Of a stretch of 64,000 nt of DNA, positions 43,683-50,608 are shown piece after piece (the first letter of the stretch is position 1; every line of letters starts with the position of its first letter). The notes below the pieces were generated by a model that did not search any database, had not been told where the DNA came from, and was given only the letters and a program-made list of their open reading frames with translations. Origin of the DNA: a bacterium (GTDB lineage: Bacteria > Armatimonadota > Fimbriimonadia > Fimbriimonadales > Fimbriimonadaceae). The DNA is taken from contig JAIXUN010000002.1 in NCBI GenBank assembly GCA_027483535.1, positions 1,674,001 through 1,738,000 of the forward strand, in the 5' to 3' direction. A program made the position numbers and the translations under genes.

Positions 43683-43982
43683 CGCAGGAGTTCTCCTTAG
43701 TGCCATCGACTAGCCGGGAGCCTGTCACGCTCGGCTATTTCCGGAAGATTCGCATGGGCTCCTTGAAGACTTTGCCCCCTAGGAAACACAAAGGCCCGAA
43801 CGCACGCACGTTCAGGCCCTTGGAGTTCGCGCAGATAGTCAGCGCGTATTATCGTGTCCCGCCACATTTGTGGCGGAACACGCTTCCCTATGGGTCTCTG
43901 GTTCCAGTGGACCATGCTTGAGGTTTTAGACGTCCGGCAAGATAAAAACGACGCAGTAACGTTAAGACTTTTAACGATAAAG
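43683..43982 (-). other. 300-bp spacer with stacked inverted repeats
   Basis: No credible gene is present. Three inverted repeats follow the queD-like stop on the minus strand: CGTTAA/TTAACG (43960-43976), a 14-bp stem with one mismatch (43853-43866 with 43869-43882), and an imperfect hairpin of about 12 bp around 43786-43822 whose minus-strand end is T-rich (TTTGTGTTT). The last is the best terminator candidate for the queD-like gene. The promoter of the HNH gene must also lie here but is not obvious. Confidence 0.5.
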
Positions 43983-44819
43983 CTAGTTGGTCACTTCAAA
44001 AATGTTGCGAGCCGTCTCATGGACTCGAACGCGGTAGAGGTGGGCCGACCCGAACGAGCCCGCGCTTATCTCCGTTTCAATGGCGGCCTTGAGGTCATCG
44101 AAAATCTGTAACGCAACCACTTCCGAAGTGGTGTTTCGCCCCTCGTACTCCGGAAGGTCGAGGTTGAGATTTCGGTGATCGTATCGCTTAAGGATGGTTT
44201 TCTCGACAATCTCATCGAGCTGATCGAGCGGGCACATCATGCCCGAGACCGGATCAGGCGTCCCCGCGACCGTAACTTCCAAGGTGTAGTTGTGACCGTG
44301 GCCATGAATGTGATTGCACTTGCCAAACAGCCGAAGGTTCTCCTCGTGGCTCAGGGCGTCTGCATGAAGTCGGTGCGATGCAGCGAACTCATAAACTCGA
44401 GTTAGTTTCACAAGGGTGTCGGTCATGGTTTTTTCTCCAAAGAGAGTTGGCATCTCCTCAAGTCGCAACTGGGTGAGCGAGACTTCTGATGGCAAGAGTG
44501 GGTCGATTTCCTGCCAGAGGCTCTCCAGCATGTTTTCAAGCGAGGGAGCGCGGTCGGCGAACTCCGGGACCTCGTCGTTAATGCTCTTGTTGTGATAACG
44601 CTCGATCACCGATCGACGCACGATGTCGTCGATCACCTTGATGTTGACGACCATTCCGTTGGATTCATCGACTTGTCCTTCGACTTCTACGTCCAGCACG
44701 TAGTTGTGGCCGTGGTTGTAGGGCGAAGCGATTGTTCCGAACAACGCCACATTCTCTTCTTTCGAAAGGACGGCTCTCCAGTATCGGTGACCCGCTGAGA
44801 ACGTAAGCCGTCTCACCAT
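43983..44819 (-). CDS. Tandem-domain 6-pyruvoyltetrahydropterin synthase/QueD-like protein
   Basis: 278 residues from the ATG at 44819, made of two PTPS-fold domains (about 1-130 and 133-278). Both keep the zinc histidines (FSAGHRY and YNHGHNY; FAASHRL and HIHGHGHNY). Domain 2 has the catalytic Cys before the HGHNY motif (LFGKCNHIHGHG), but domain 1 has LFGTIASPYNHG at the same place, so the Cys is lost. Family members make pterins or 6-carboxytetrahydropterin, the queuosine precursor. A GTG at 44885 overlaps the stop of the upstream permease gene and could be the real start, giving 22 extra residues. Confidence 0.85.
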   Translation of the reverse strand: MVRRLTFSAGHRYWRAVLSKEENVALFGTIASPYNHGHNYVLDVEVEGQVDESNGMVVNIKVIDDIVRRSVIERYHNKSINDEVPEFADRAPSLENMLESLWQEIDPLLPSEVSLTQLRLEEMPTLFGEKTMTDTLVKLTRVYEFAASHRLHADALSHEENLRLFGKCNHIHGHGHNYTLEVTVAGTPDPVSGMMCPLDQLDEIVEKTILKRYDHRNLNLDLPEYEGRNTTSEVVALQIFDDLKAAIETEISAGSFGSAHLYRVRVHETARNIFEVTN

Positions 44820-44881
44820 GCGTACGGTTCGACCCAACGAACCAATTTGCTCAGCGGATTCTTTTGCCTGGTCGATGGCGA

Positions 44882-45760
44882 TCACCTCTCTGTATACGCT
44901 TTCCCGAGCGCAGCAGGTGCGCGAACACCCTTGCCTAAGACAACAAGCACGATCAAAGTGAGCACGTACGGTAGGGCTAGCAGAACCTGTAAAGGCAATT
45001 TGATCCCCGCTGCCTGGAGGTCCAACTGCAGGCGATCTGCGTATCCGATGAGAAGAGACCCGAGAAGAATCCAAACGGGTTTCCACCTACCGAAGGTCAC
45101 CATGGCAATGGCAACAAAACCGCGCCCCGCGATATAGCCTGGAGCAAAGGAGCCTGTGACGCCCACGGCAAAGTAGGCACCGCCCAACCCTGCAATTAGA
45201 CCCATGAGAACCAGCCCAATGTATCGAACTCTTTGAACGGAAAAGCCTGAAGCGACAACCGCGTTCGGATACTCGCCCGCCGCCCTTAGCTTGAGCCCCA
45301 ACGAACTCTTATTGAGCAACCAAATTGAGAAGGCAATCGTCGAGGCGAGCAGGAGAATCGCTAGGTCGAGGTTTCCAAGGAACCCTCCGGCTTTATAGGT
45401 TGGAAGCTGGGCAAAGGTGAGCAACTTTCCGCTCTTTCCGAAAACCCGTTCGTAAACTGATCCGCAAACTCCCAGCGAGAGCAAGTTGATTCCCGTTCCA
45501 ACAACGATCTGATCCTGCCCTAGTGTAATGGCAAAGAGTCCTAGCAACAGCGCGATCAGAATCCCTACAAGGGCACCCGCGAGCAATCCCAGCCAAGGGT
45601 TGCCCGTTTTCAGGGTCGTCATCGCTGCGGCAAATGCCGAACCGAGCATGAGTCCCTCAAGACCGACGTTGATCACCCCCGCCTTCTCGCCGAGAGATTC
45701 GCCCAAGGCAGGTAACGCGATGGGGGTGGCGTATCTGAGAATCGAGCCGAGATCGGTCAT
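44882..45760 (-). CDS. Nucleoside-type ABC transporter permease 2 (BmpC/NupQ-like)
   Basis: 292 residues with about 8 membrane helices. The start resembles this permease family (LGSILRYATPIALPALGESLGEKAGVINVGLEGLML), and the EAA-like loop region is present. It is the second permease of a BMP-type importer, overlapping the first permease by 4 bp. Such transporters bring in purine nucleosides or related compounds. It is the last transporter gene; the queD-like gene follows within 62 bp. Confidence 0.92.
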   Translation of the reverse strand: MTDLGSILRYATPIALPALGESLGEKAGVINVGLEGLMLGSAFAAAMTTLKTGNPWLGLLAGALVGILIALLLGLFAITLGQDQIVVGTGINLLSLGVCGSVYERVFGKSGKLLTFAQLPTYKAGGFLGNLDLAILLLASTIAFSIWLLNKSSLGLKLRAAGEYPNAVVASGFSVQRVRYIGLVLMGLIAGLGGAYFAVGVTGSFAPGYIAGRGFVAIAMVTFGRWKPVWILLGSLLIGYADRLQLDLQAAGIKLPLQVLLALPYVLTLIVLVVLGKGVRAPAALGKAYTER

Positions 45761-46794
45761 TCTTGCCCACCCTTCGAGAGGAGGATTCGCTCCCGATCGT
45801 CAATGAATTTTTGGAAAGCGAGAAGCCCGAAAACACTCAGTCCTTGAATGACAGGGACTAGAGTCGAGCCCACCCCCGCGAATCGGCTCAAGTTGGTTGT
45901 GCTTGCAAAGAGCGCACCAAAGAAGATTGAAGAACCGAGTACGGCAAGGGGATTAAGCGCACCCACAAGCGCCACCGGGATGGCCAAGAATCCGAACTGC
46001 TGAGAGAAACTCGTGCCGAGTTGGCCTGAAATCCCGAGATATTGGATAGCCCCTGCCAGACCGCATAGAGCTCCGGAGATGGCCATTCCCTTCAACCGAA
46101 ACCGATCCGGTTCGATTCCATTGGCTCTTGCTGCATTCGGGTTTTGACCCACGGCCCGGAGTCTGAATCCATCTCTCGTGTGAAAAAGCCACACGTACAC
46201 GATGAGTCCGATTCCAAATGCAAGCGGCACGCCCCAGTGCGTATCAAGTTTCTTATCAAACTTGGGAAGCATGAGCGAAGGCGGCAACGAAACCGAAAGC
46301 GGCATCGCACTATCGGTGCGCTTCAGAGGACCGCTCACCGCGAAACCAAGCGCTTGAATAGCGATGAAATTGAGGAGGATGGTCGAAATGACCGGTTCAA
46401 CCGATCGTTTCACCGCCAGCCATCCCGCAAAGAGCGCGTACAGAGCACCACCAACCGCGCCGACAAGCAGAAGCGGAAGGACCCACAAACCGGATGTGTT
46501 CGAACTGCTGATCAGTTTCTGAGCCAACGTTGCCGAAAAAAGCGCTCCGATAATGAGCTGCCCCTCTCCGCCAATGTTGAACATTCCTGCCTTCCAAGCA
46601 ACGCAAATCCCAAGGGCACAGAGCAGCAAGGGGGTTGTGATCACCCAGGTTTGCGACCAGGCGTACTTATCGGAAAAGGCACCTTCGTAGAGGAGCTTTA
46701 GACCTGGTCCAACCGGAATTCCGAAGACCAGTAGTGTCAATACGAGTGCCAGGAGCACTCCGCCAAGACGACCAAATCCCGAAAGGGCTTTCAT
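45757..46794 (-). CDS. Nucleoside-type ABC transporter permease 1 (NupP-like)
   Basis: 345 residues with about 9-10 membrane helices. The family motif is visible in CVAWKAGMFNIGGEGQLIIGALFSATLA and in RAVGQNPNAARANGIEPDRF. It pairs with the downstream permease to form the membrane channel. It overlaps its neighbours by 4 bp on each side (ATGA-type), so the four transporter genes are translationally coupled. Confidence 0.92.
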   Translation of the reverse strand: MKALSGFGRLGGVLLALVLTLLVFGIPVGPGLKLLYEGAFSDKYAWSQTWVITTPLLLCALGICVAWKAGMFNIGGEGQLIIGALFSATLAQKLISSSNTSGLWVLPLLLVGAVGGALYALFAGWLAVKRSVEPVISTILLNFIAIQALGFAVSGPLKRTDSAMPLSVSLPPSLMLPKFDKKLDTHWGVPLAFGIGLIVYVWLFHTRDGFRLRAVGQNPNAARANGIEPDRFRLKGMAISGALCGLAGAIQYLGISGQLGTSFSQQFGFLAIPVALVGALNPLAVLGSSIFFGALFASTTNLSRFAGVGSTLVPVIQGLSVFGLLAFQKFIDDRERILLSKGGQE

Positions 46795-48245
46795 GCAGAT
46801 GCTCCTCCGACCACGGCCGAGGCACCCTCACCTTCTCGGAGCAATCCTTGGTTGAGGAACATGACCTTGTGAGAAAGGGCAAAGAGTTCATCTAAGTCCG
46901 TGCTGACAAGAAGCACGGCGGTTCCTTCCGCGGCGGCGGTGAGGATTTCTTTGTGAACGGCCACCGTTGCTCGAACATCGAGCCCGCGTGTGGGATTCGC
47001 GACAACCAAAAGGTCGGGGCGCCGATAAAGGTTGCGGGCAATGATCGCCTTTTGTTGGTTCCCCCCTGAAAGGGCTTTCACCGGGACGCCCGGGTTCTCC
47101 GCCTTGATTCCAAACCGCTCGATCAGGCTTTTGGTCCAAGCCTTTGTCTTCTTGGAACTTAAGAAGGGCCCGGAACCAACCTCATCCCCGGAGACCGCTC
47201 CCAGGACCAGGTTATCGATCACCGAGAAGTCGAGAATCAGGCCATCCCGGTGGCGATCTTGAGGCACGTACGCCACCCTCATCTCTTCTGATTGCTTTAC
47301 GGCACCCGATTCGACAGATCTGAGTCCGAGAATGGCTTCGATCAGCTCGGTTTGACCGTTTCCATCCACACCGCCGATGCCAAGAATCTCTCCCGCCCGA
47401 ACTTGGAAGGTCACACCCGAAACCCGCTCTTCGCCGCGATCACCCTTGACGAAAAGATTCTGGATATCCAGCGCAACTTCGCCGAAGTTTGCATCCCCTT
47501 TTGCTTGGTTAGCGGGGAGGTCTCCGACCATCCAATTCGCCAACTTCTCAGCATCGACGTCTGCCCGTTCGGCACTTGCAACCACTTCCCCTTTTCGTAA
47601 CACCGTGAATCGGTCACCCACGGCGAGAACTTCTTGGAGTTTGTGGGCGATCAAGATAACGATCTTGCCCTGTGCTTTGAGATTCCGAAGCAGTTCAAGG
47701 AGGGCTTCTACCTCTTTCGGATCCAAGACCGCCGTTGGCTCATCAAAGATCATCACTTGGGCATCGGTCAAGAGCGCTTTCAGAATTTCCAGCCGCTGTT
47801 GAACACCGACGCTCATCTGCTCGACAGGGATATCGAGTGGAATTTCCCATCCGAATTTAGCAAGCGTTACCTGCGCACGCTCTCTCAACCCCGAATCTGC
47901 CGATCCAATGCTTAACTGCGAGAGGCGTAAGTTCTCGAGGGCAGAAAATGCAGGCACCAACATGAAGTGCTGGTGAATCATCTCCACCCCTCGTTTGCGA
48001 ATGGATTGCGGGTTACCGAGCGGAAGCGGGTCGCCTGCAAGAGTGACCGTTCCTGAATCTGGATTCACGAACCCGCCGAGCACGCCCATGAGTGTCGACT
48101 TCCCGGCACCGTTCTCGCCTAGAACGGCATGGACCTCGCCCGGGAAGAAGGTCGCGCTAACGCCACGAAGCGCCTGGAGATTTCCAAAGCGCTTTGAGAC
48201 GTCCGACACCTCTAGTGCCGCGGGTTGGATCGGGCTACTTGGCAA
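46791..48245 (-). CDS. ABC transporter ATP-binding protein, two NBDs (NupO-like)
   Basis: 484 residues with two nucleotide-binding domains in one chain, as in carbohydrate/nucleoside uptake (CUT2-type) transporters. NBD1 has Walker A GENGAGKSTLMGVLGGF, the signature region MSVGVQQRLEILKALL and Walker B VMIFDEPTAVLDP. NBD2 (from about residue 260) has a weak Walker A (GVDGNGQTELIEAIL), the signature ALSGGNQQKAIIARNL and LLVVANPTRGLDV. NBD2 lacks the GK(S/T) of a full P-loop, as usual in this family. It powers the BMP-type importer. Confidence 0.94.
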   Translation of the reverse strand: MPSSPIQPAALEVSDVSKRFGNLQALRGVSATFFPGEVHAVLGENGAGKSTLMGVLGGFVNPDSGTVTLAGDPLPLGNPQSIRKRGVEMIHQHFMLVPAFSALENLRLSQLSIGSADSGLRERAQVTLAKFGWEIPLDIPVEQMSVGVQQRLEILKALLTDAQVMIFDEPTAVLDPKEVEALLELLRNLKAQGKIVILIAHKLQEVLAVGDRFTVLRKGEVVASAERADVDAEKLANWMVGDLPANQAKGDANFGEVALDIQNLFVKGDRGEERVSGVTFQVRAGEILGIGGVDGNGQTELIEAILGLRSVESGAVKQSEEMRVAYVPQDRHRDGLILDFSVIDNLVLGAVSGDEVGSGPFLSSKKTKAWTKSLIERFGIKAENPGVPVKALSGGNQQKAIIARNLYRRPDLLVVANPTRGLDVRATVAVHKEILTAAAEGTAVLLVSTDLDELFALSHKVMFLNQGLLREGEGASAVVGGASA

Positions 48246-48254
48246 CTATGTCCT

Positions 48255-49274
48255 TTAGAACTTGTCCTTAGCGACGACAACTTTGCCGGACTTAACGTCC
48301 TCTTGCAGCTTCTTGATGTAGTCCAAAACGTCTTTTGGAACCTTAGCCTCAAGACCTGGATTCAAGACGAAATCAATCGCCCCGGAGTCCATGCCAAGCG
48401 TGACGACATCGCCGTCAAACTTCTTCTCTTTGACTCGCTTTGCAAGTTCTAGGAACGCAGGCTTTGCTTGAATGAGGGCGCTTGCCAAAACAACTCCGCT
48501 CTCGTTGTCGTTCTGGTTGAGGTTAGCTCCAAGAGCGTAAACCCCGGCTTCTTTACAGGCATCAAAAACCCCCTGAGCCGCTGAGTTTGCCTGGTGGATG
48601 AGGACGTCTGCCTTCTGACCAATTTCACTTTGGGCGGCTTGCTTTGCCTTGGCGATGTCGTCGTTCTCTCCGGTGAAGACCTCTAAAACCTTTACGCTCG
48701 GATTCGCCGCCAGAGCACCTGCTCGGAAGGCCTTGAACGTGGACTTGATTGAAGGCACTTCAGGGCCACCGACCATTCCAACGACTCCCGTCTTCGACAT
48801 CTTTGCCGCAAATGCGCCAGCAATGTAGAAGCTTTGCTCGAGATAGAAGCGAATAGCTCCGGCGTTCTTTGCCGTCTTCGAACCGGACGAAGACACGAAG
48901 ATCGTGTCGGGGAAGTCCGCCGCGACCTCGACTCCAGGCTCGTTGTATTCGAAACCATGGCCAAACACGAGGTTGTAACCCTTCTGGGCGTAGGCTCGCA
49001 TTGCCGACTTGATTTGCGAGTCTTTGGCGACCTGGTGGTCAATTCGGGCGCCGAGGTCAGACTCAATCGCCTTCAAACCGTCGTATGCCATTGCCGACCA
49101 TCCGGCATCGCTGACTTCGCTCGGAGTGAGAAGGGCAACCTTAAACTCCTGAGACTCTGAGGTCGTGGACCCAGACCCTTCGGTCGAAGTCGATGAAGTG
49201 CCGTTATTTCCACAACCCAAGAGGACCGCGGATGCCATCGCAGCGAGCGACAGCCACGCTAGTGCCTTACGCAT
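48255..49274 (-). CDS. BMP family substrate-binding lipoprotein (PnrA-like)
   Basis: 339 residues. A signal peptide with lipobox (LLGCGNN, Cys21) precedes a Ser/Thr/Gly-rich linker and the two-lobed BMP fold: VALLTPSEVSDAGWSAMAYDGL, GYNLVFGHGFEYNEP, GVVGMVGGPEVPSIK, and a C-terminal VKEKKFDGDVVTLGMDSGAID. BMP-family proteins such as PnrA bind purine nucleosides and feed the permease and ATPase encoded just downstream. The exact ligand is not settled. A TAGTAT -10 candidate lies 6 nt before the ATG. Confidence 0.93.
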   Translation of the reverse strand: MRKALAWLSLAAMASAVLLGCGNNGTSSTSTEGSGSTTSESQEFKVALLTPSEVSDAGWSAMAYDGLKAIESDLGARIDHQVAKDSQIKSAMRAYAQKGYNLVFGHGFEYNEPGVEVAADFPDTIFVSSSGSKTAKNAGAIRFYLEQSFYIAGAFAAKMSKTGVVGMVGGPEVPSIKSTFKAFRAGALAANPSVKVLEVFTGENDDIAKAKQAAQSEIGQKADVLIHQANSAAQGVFDACKEAGVYALGANLNQNDNESGVVLASALIQAKPAFLELAKRVKEKKFDGDVVTLGMDSGAIDFVLNPGLEAKVPKDVLDYIKKLQEDVKSGKVVVAKDKF

Positions 49275-49280
49275 GGTTGA

Positions 49281-49286
49281 ATACTA
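49281..49286 (-). promoter_or_regulatory. Candidate -10 element (TAGTAT) of the BMP operon
   Basis: On the minus strand TAGTAT ends 6 nt before the ATG of the binding-protein gene, and no Shine-Dalgarno is seen. It would start a leaderless transcript of the four-gene importer operon. No -35 box stands out. Confidence 0.42.
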
Positions 49287-49333
49287 CGCCTTTACGAACC
49301 CTTCATTCGCCTATCGTTCAAGGAACAAGAAAG

Positions 49334-49362
49334 AAAAACGGCCCACCGTGTTGGTGAGCCGT
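49334..49362 (-). terminator. Terminator after nuoI
   Basis: ACGGC plus CACC pair with GGTG plus GCCGT (49338-49362, one mismatch), and the minus strand ends in a run of five T. It lies between nuoI and the BMP operon, both on the minus strand. Confidence 0.8.
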
Positions 49363-49388
49363 CTTTCATTATCTTTGCAAAGCCTTTC

Positions 49389-49835
49389 TCAACGATCGGA
49401 GATCGGTTCGAGAAGCATTTCCTTCGTGTAGATGAAGTCTTCTCGGTTGTAGTTTGCAAGTTCGAAGTCGTCTCGCAGCACGATCGCGCCCGTCGGACAT
49501 GCTTCCTGGCAGTAGCCGCAGAAGATGCACCGGATCATGTTGATCTCATACCGAACGGCGTAGCGCTCGCCTGGCGAGTATCGCTCTTGGTCCGTGTTCT
49601 CCGCCGCTTGAACGTAGATGCATCGAGCCGGGCAAGCTCCCGCACAGAGTGAACAGCCAATACATCGCTCAAGGCCGCTTTCGTAGCGAGTGAGAACGTG
49701 ACGCCACCGAGTTCGCGGATACATCGCCCGCTTCTCCTCGGGGTAATTCAGCGTCACCTTCTTGTGCGCAAGTCGCTTTGCTGTGATCGTCATTCCGCCC
49801 GTGAGCGGCTTAACGACTTTATCGAGAAGACCCAT
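49389..49835 (-). CDS. nuoI: NADH-quinone oxidoreductase subunit I
   Basis: 148 residues, ferredoxin-like. Two 4Fe-4S motifs are intact: CIGCSLCAGACPARC (about residues 57-71) and CIFCGYCQEACPTG (about 103-116). NuoI carries clusters N6a and N6b in the peripheral arm of complex I and passes electrons to NuoB. Here it directly follows nuoB by a 1-bp overlap, whereas the usual nuoC-H genes between them are absent. Confidence 0.95.
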   Translation of the reverse strand: MGLLDKVVKPLTGGMTITAKRLAHKKVTLNYPEEKRAMYPRTRWRHVLTRYESGLERCIGCSLCAGACPARCIYVQAAENTDQERYSPGERYAVRYEINMIRCIFCGYCQEACPTGAIVLRDDFELANYNREDFIYTKEMLLEPISDR

Positions 49836-50413
49836 TACGCCGTCACCTCTTGCGTGGTTCGAGGGGTGAATTCAACAAGTCGCAACTCGGTCATGGTTTT
49901 TGCCCTTCCGCGCTTGATCTTCTCTTGGAGTTTCAAGATGCCATAGATAAGGGCATCGGGAGACGGTGGGCAACCGGGGACATAGACGTCAACCGGAACA
50001 ACCTGATCGGCGCCCTGGACAATCGCGTAGTTGTTGTAGACGCCACCCGAAGAAGCGCATGCGCCCATCGAAATGACCCACTTGGGCTCGGGCATTTGAT
50101 CGTAAATTTGCCGCAGGACGGGGGCCATTTTCTTGCTGAGGCGACCCGCGATGATCATCACGTCGGCTTGTCTTGGCGTCGCTCGGAAAGCCTCGGAACC
50201 AAACCGGGCGATGTCGAATCGGCTACCCGCAGTGCTCATCATCTCGATGGCGCAGCAGGCAAGGCCAAAGGTGACTGGCCAAAGCGAATTGGCGCGCGCT
50301 TGTCCGATCAGGGTCTCGACGGTCGTTACAACGACACTTCCACCTTTTTGGGTATCGCCCAAAACGGGGGTTGAGCTGTCGTGAAGCACTACGGTTTCAA
50401 CTCTCTTTGGCAT
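49835..50413 (-). CDS. nuoB: NADH-quinone oxidoreductase subunit B
   Basis: 192 residues from the ATG at 50413 ([20 protein letters not shown]). It binds cluster N2, the last iron-sulphur site before quinone, through the motif Cys-Cys ([11 protein letters not shown]), CysX ([10 protein letters not shown]) and PGCPP. nuoC, nuoD and the membrane subunits are not in the window, so complex I genes are split across the genome. It is transcribed divergently from mfd; the 195-bp gap holds a tandem 12-bp repeat. Confidence 0.96.
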   Translation of the reverse strand: MPKRVETVVLHDSSTPVLGDTQKGGSVVVTTVETLIGQARANSLWPVTFGLACCAIEMMSTAGSRFDIARFGSEAFRATPRQADVMIIAGRLSKKMAPVLRQIYDQMPEPKWVISMGACASSGGVYNNYAIVQGADQVVPVDVYVPGCPPSPDALIYGILKLQEKIKRGRAKTMTELRLVEFTPRTTQEVTA

Positions 50414-50527
50414 CTTTATCCTGAACCTATTCGGAATCTCCGGCAACGAATAGCCTCACCTTCGATATTCCATCGGCATTTTACCGACGGATCGTCTTAT
50501 CGAATCGACTCGTTCCTCACATTCTAC

Positions 50528-50557
50528 GATTCGCCCGAGTTCCATGATTCGGCCGAG
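50528..50557. repeat. Tandem 12-bp repeat between nuoB and mfd
   Basis: GATTCGCCCGAG (50528-50539) and GATTCGGCCGAG (50546-50557) are 12-bp copies with one mismatch, 18 bp apart start to start. They lie in the divergent promoter region of nuoB and mfd and could be sites for a regulator that binds on nearly the same helix face (18 bp is not a whole number of turns, so this is uncertain). Confidence 0.45.
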
Positions 50558-50595
50558 CTATCGTTTTCTGGCTCGTTCAAGCGAGGGGGTTCCGG

Positions 50596-50601
50596 TAGAA
50601 T
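50596..50601 (+). promoter_or_regulatory. Candidate -10 element (TAGAAT) of mfd
   Basis: TAGAAT ends 7 nt before the ATG at 50609, which agrees with that start rather than with GTG at 50381 in the divergent region. No -35 box or Shine-Dalgarno is visible; a leaderless message is implied. Confidence 0.42.
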
Positions 50602-50608
50602 CCGAGCA

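Noticed and set aside
49275-49333. A purine riboswitch before the BMP importer
   Set aside because: The gap after the nuoI terminator is too short for the aptamer, and no conserved purine-aptamer core is visible. The -10 is 6 nt from the ATG, leaving no leader.
50381-50608. A 76-residue N-terminal extension of Mfd from GTG at 50381
   Set aside because: It covers the nuoB start, the tandem repeats and the mfd -10 box, and has no similarity to Mfd N-termini.
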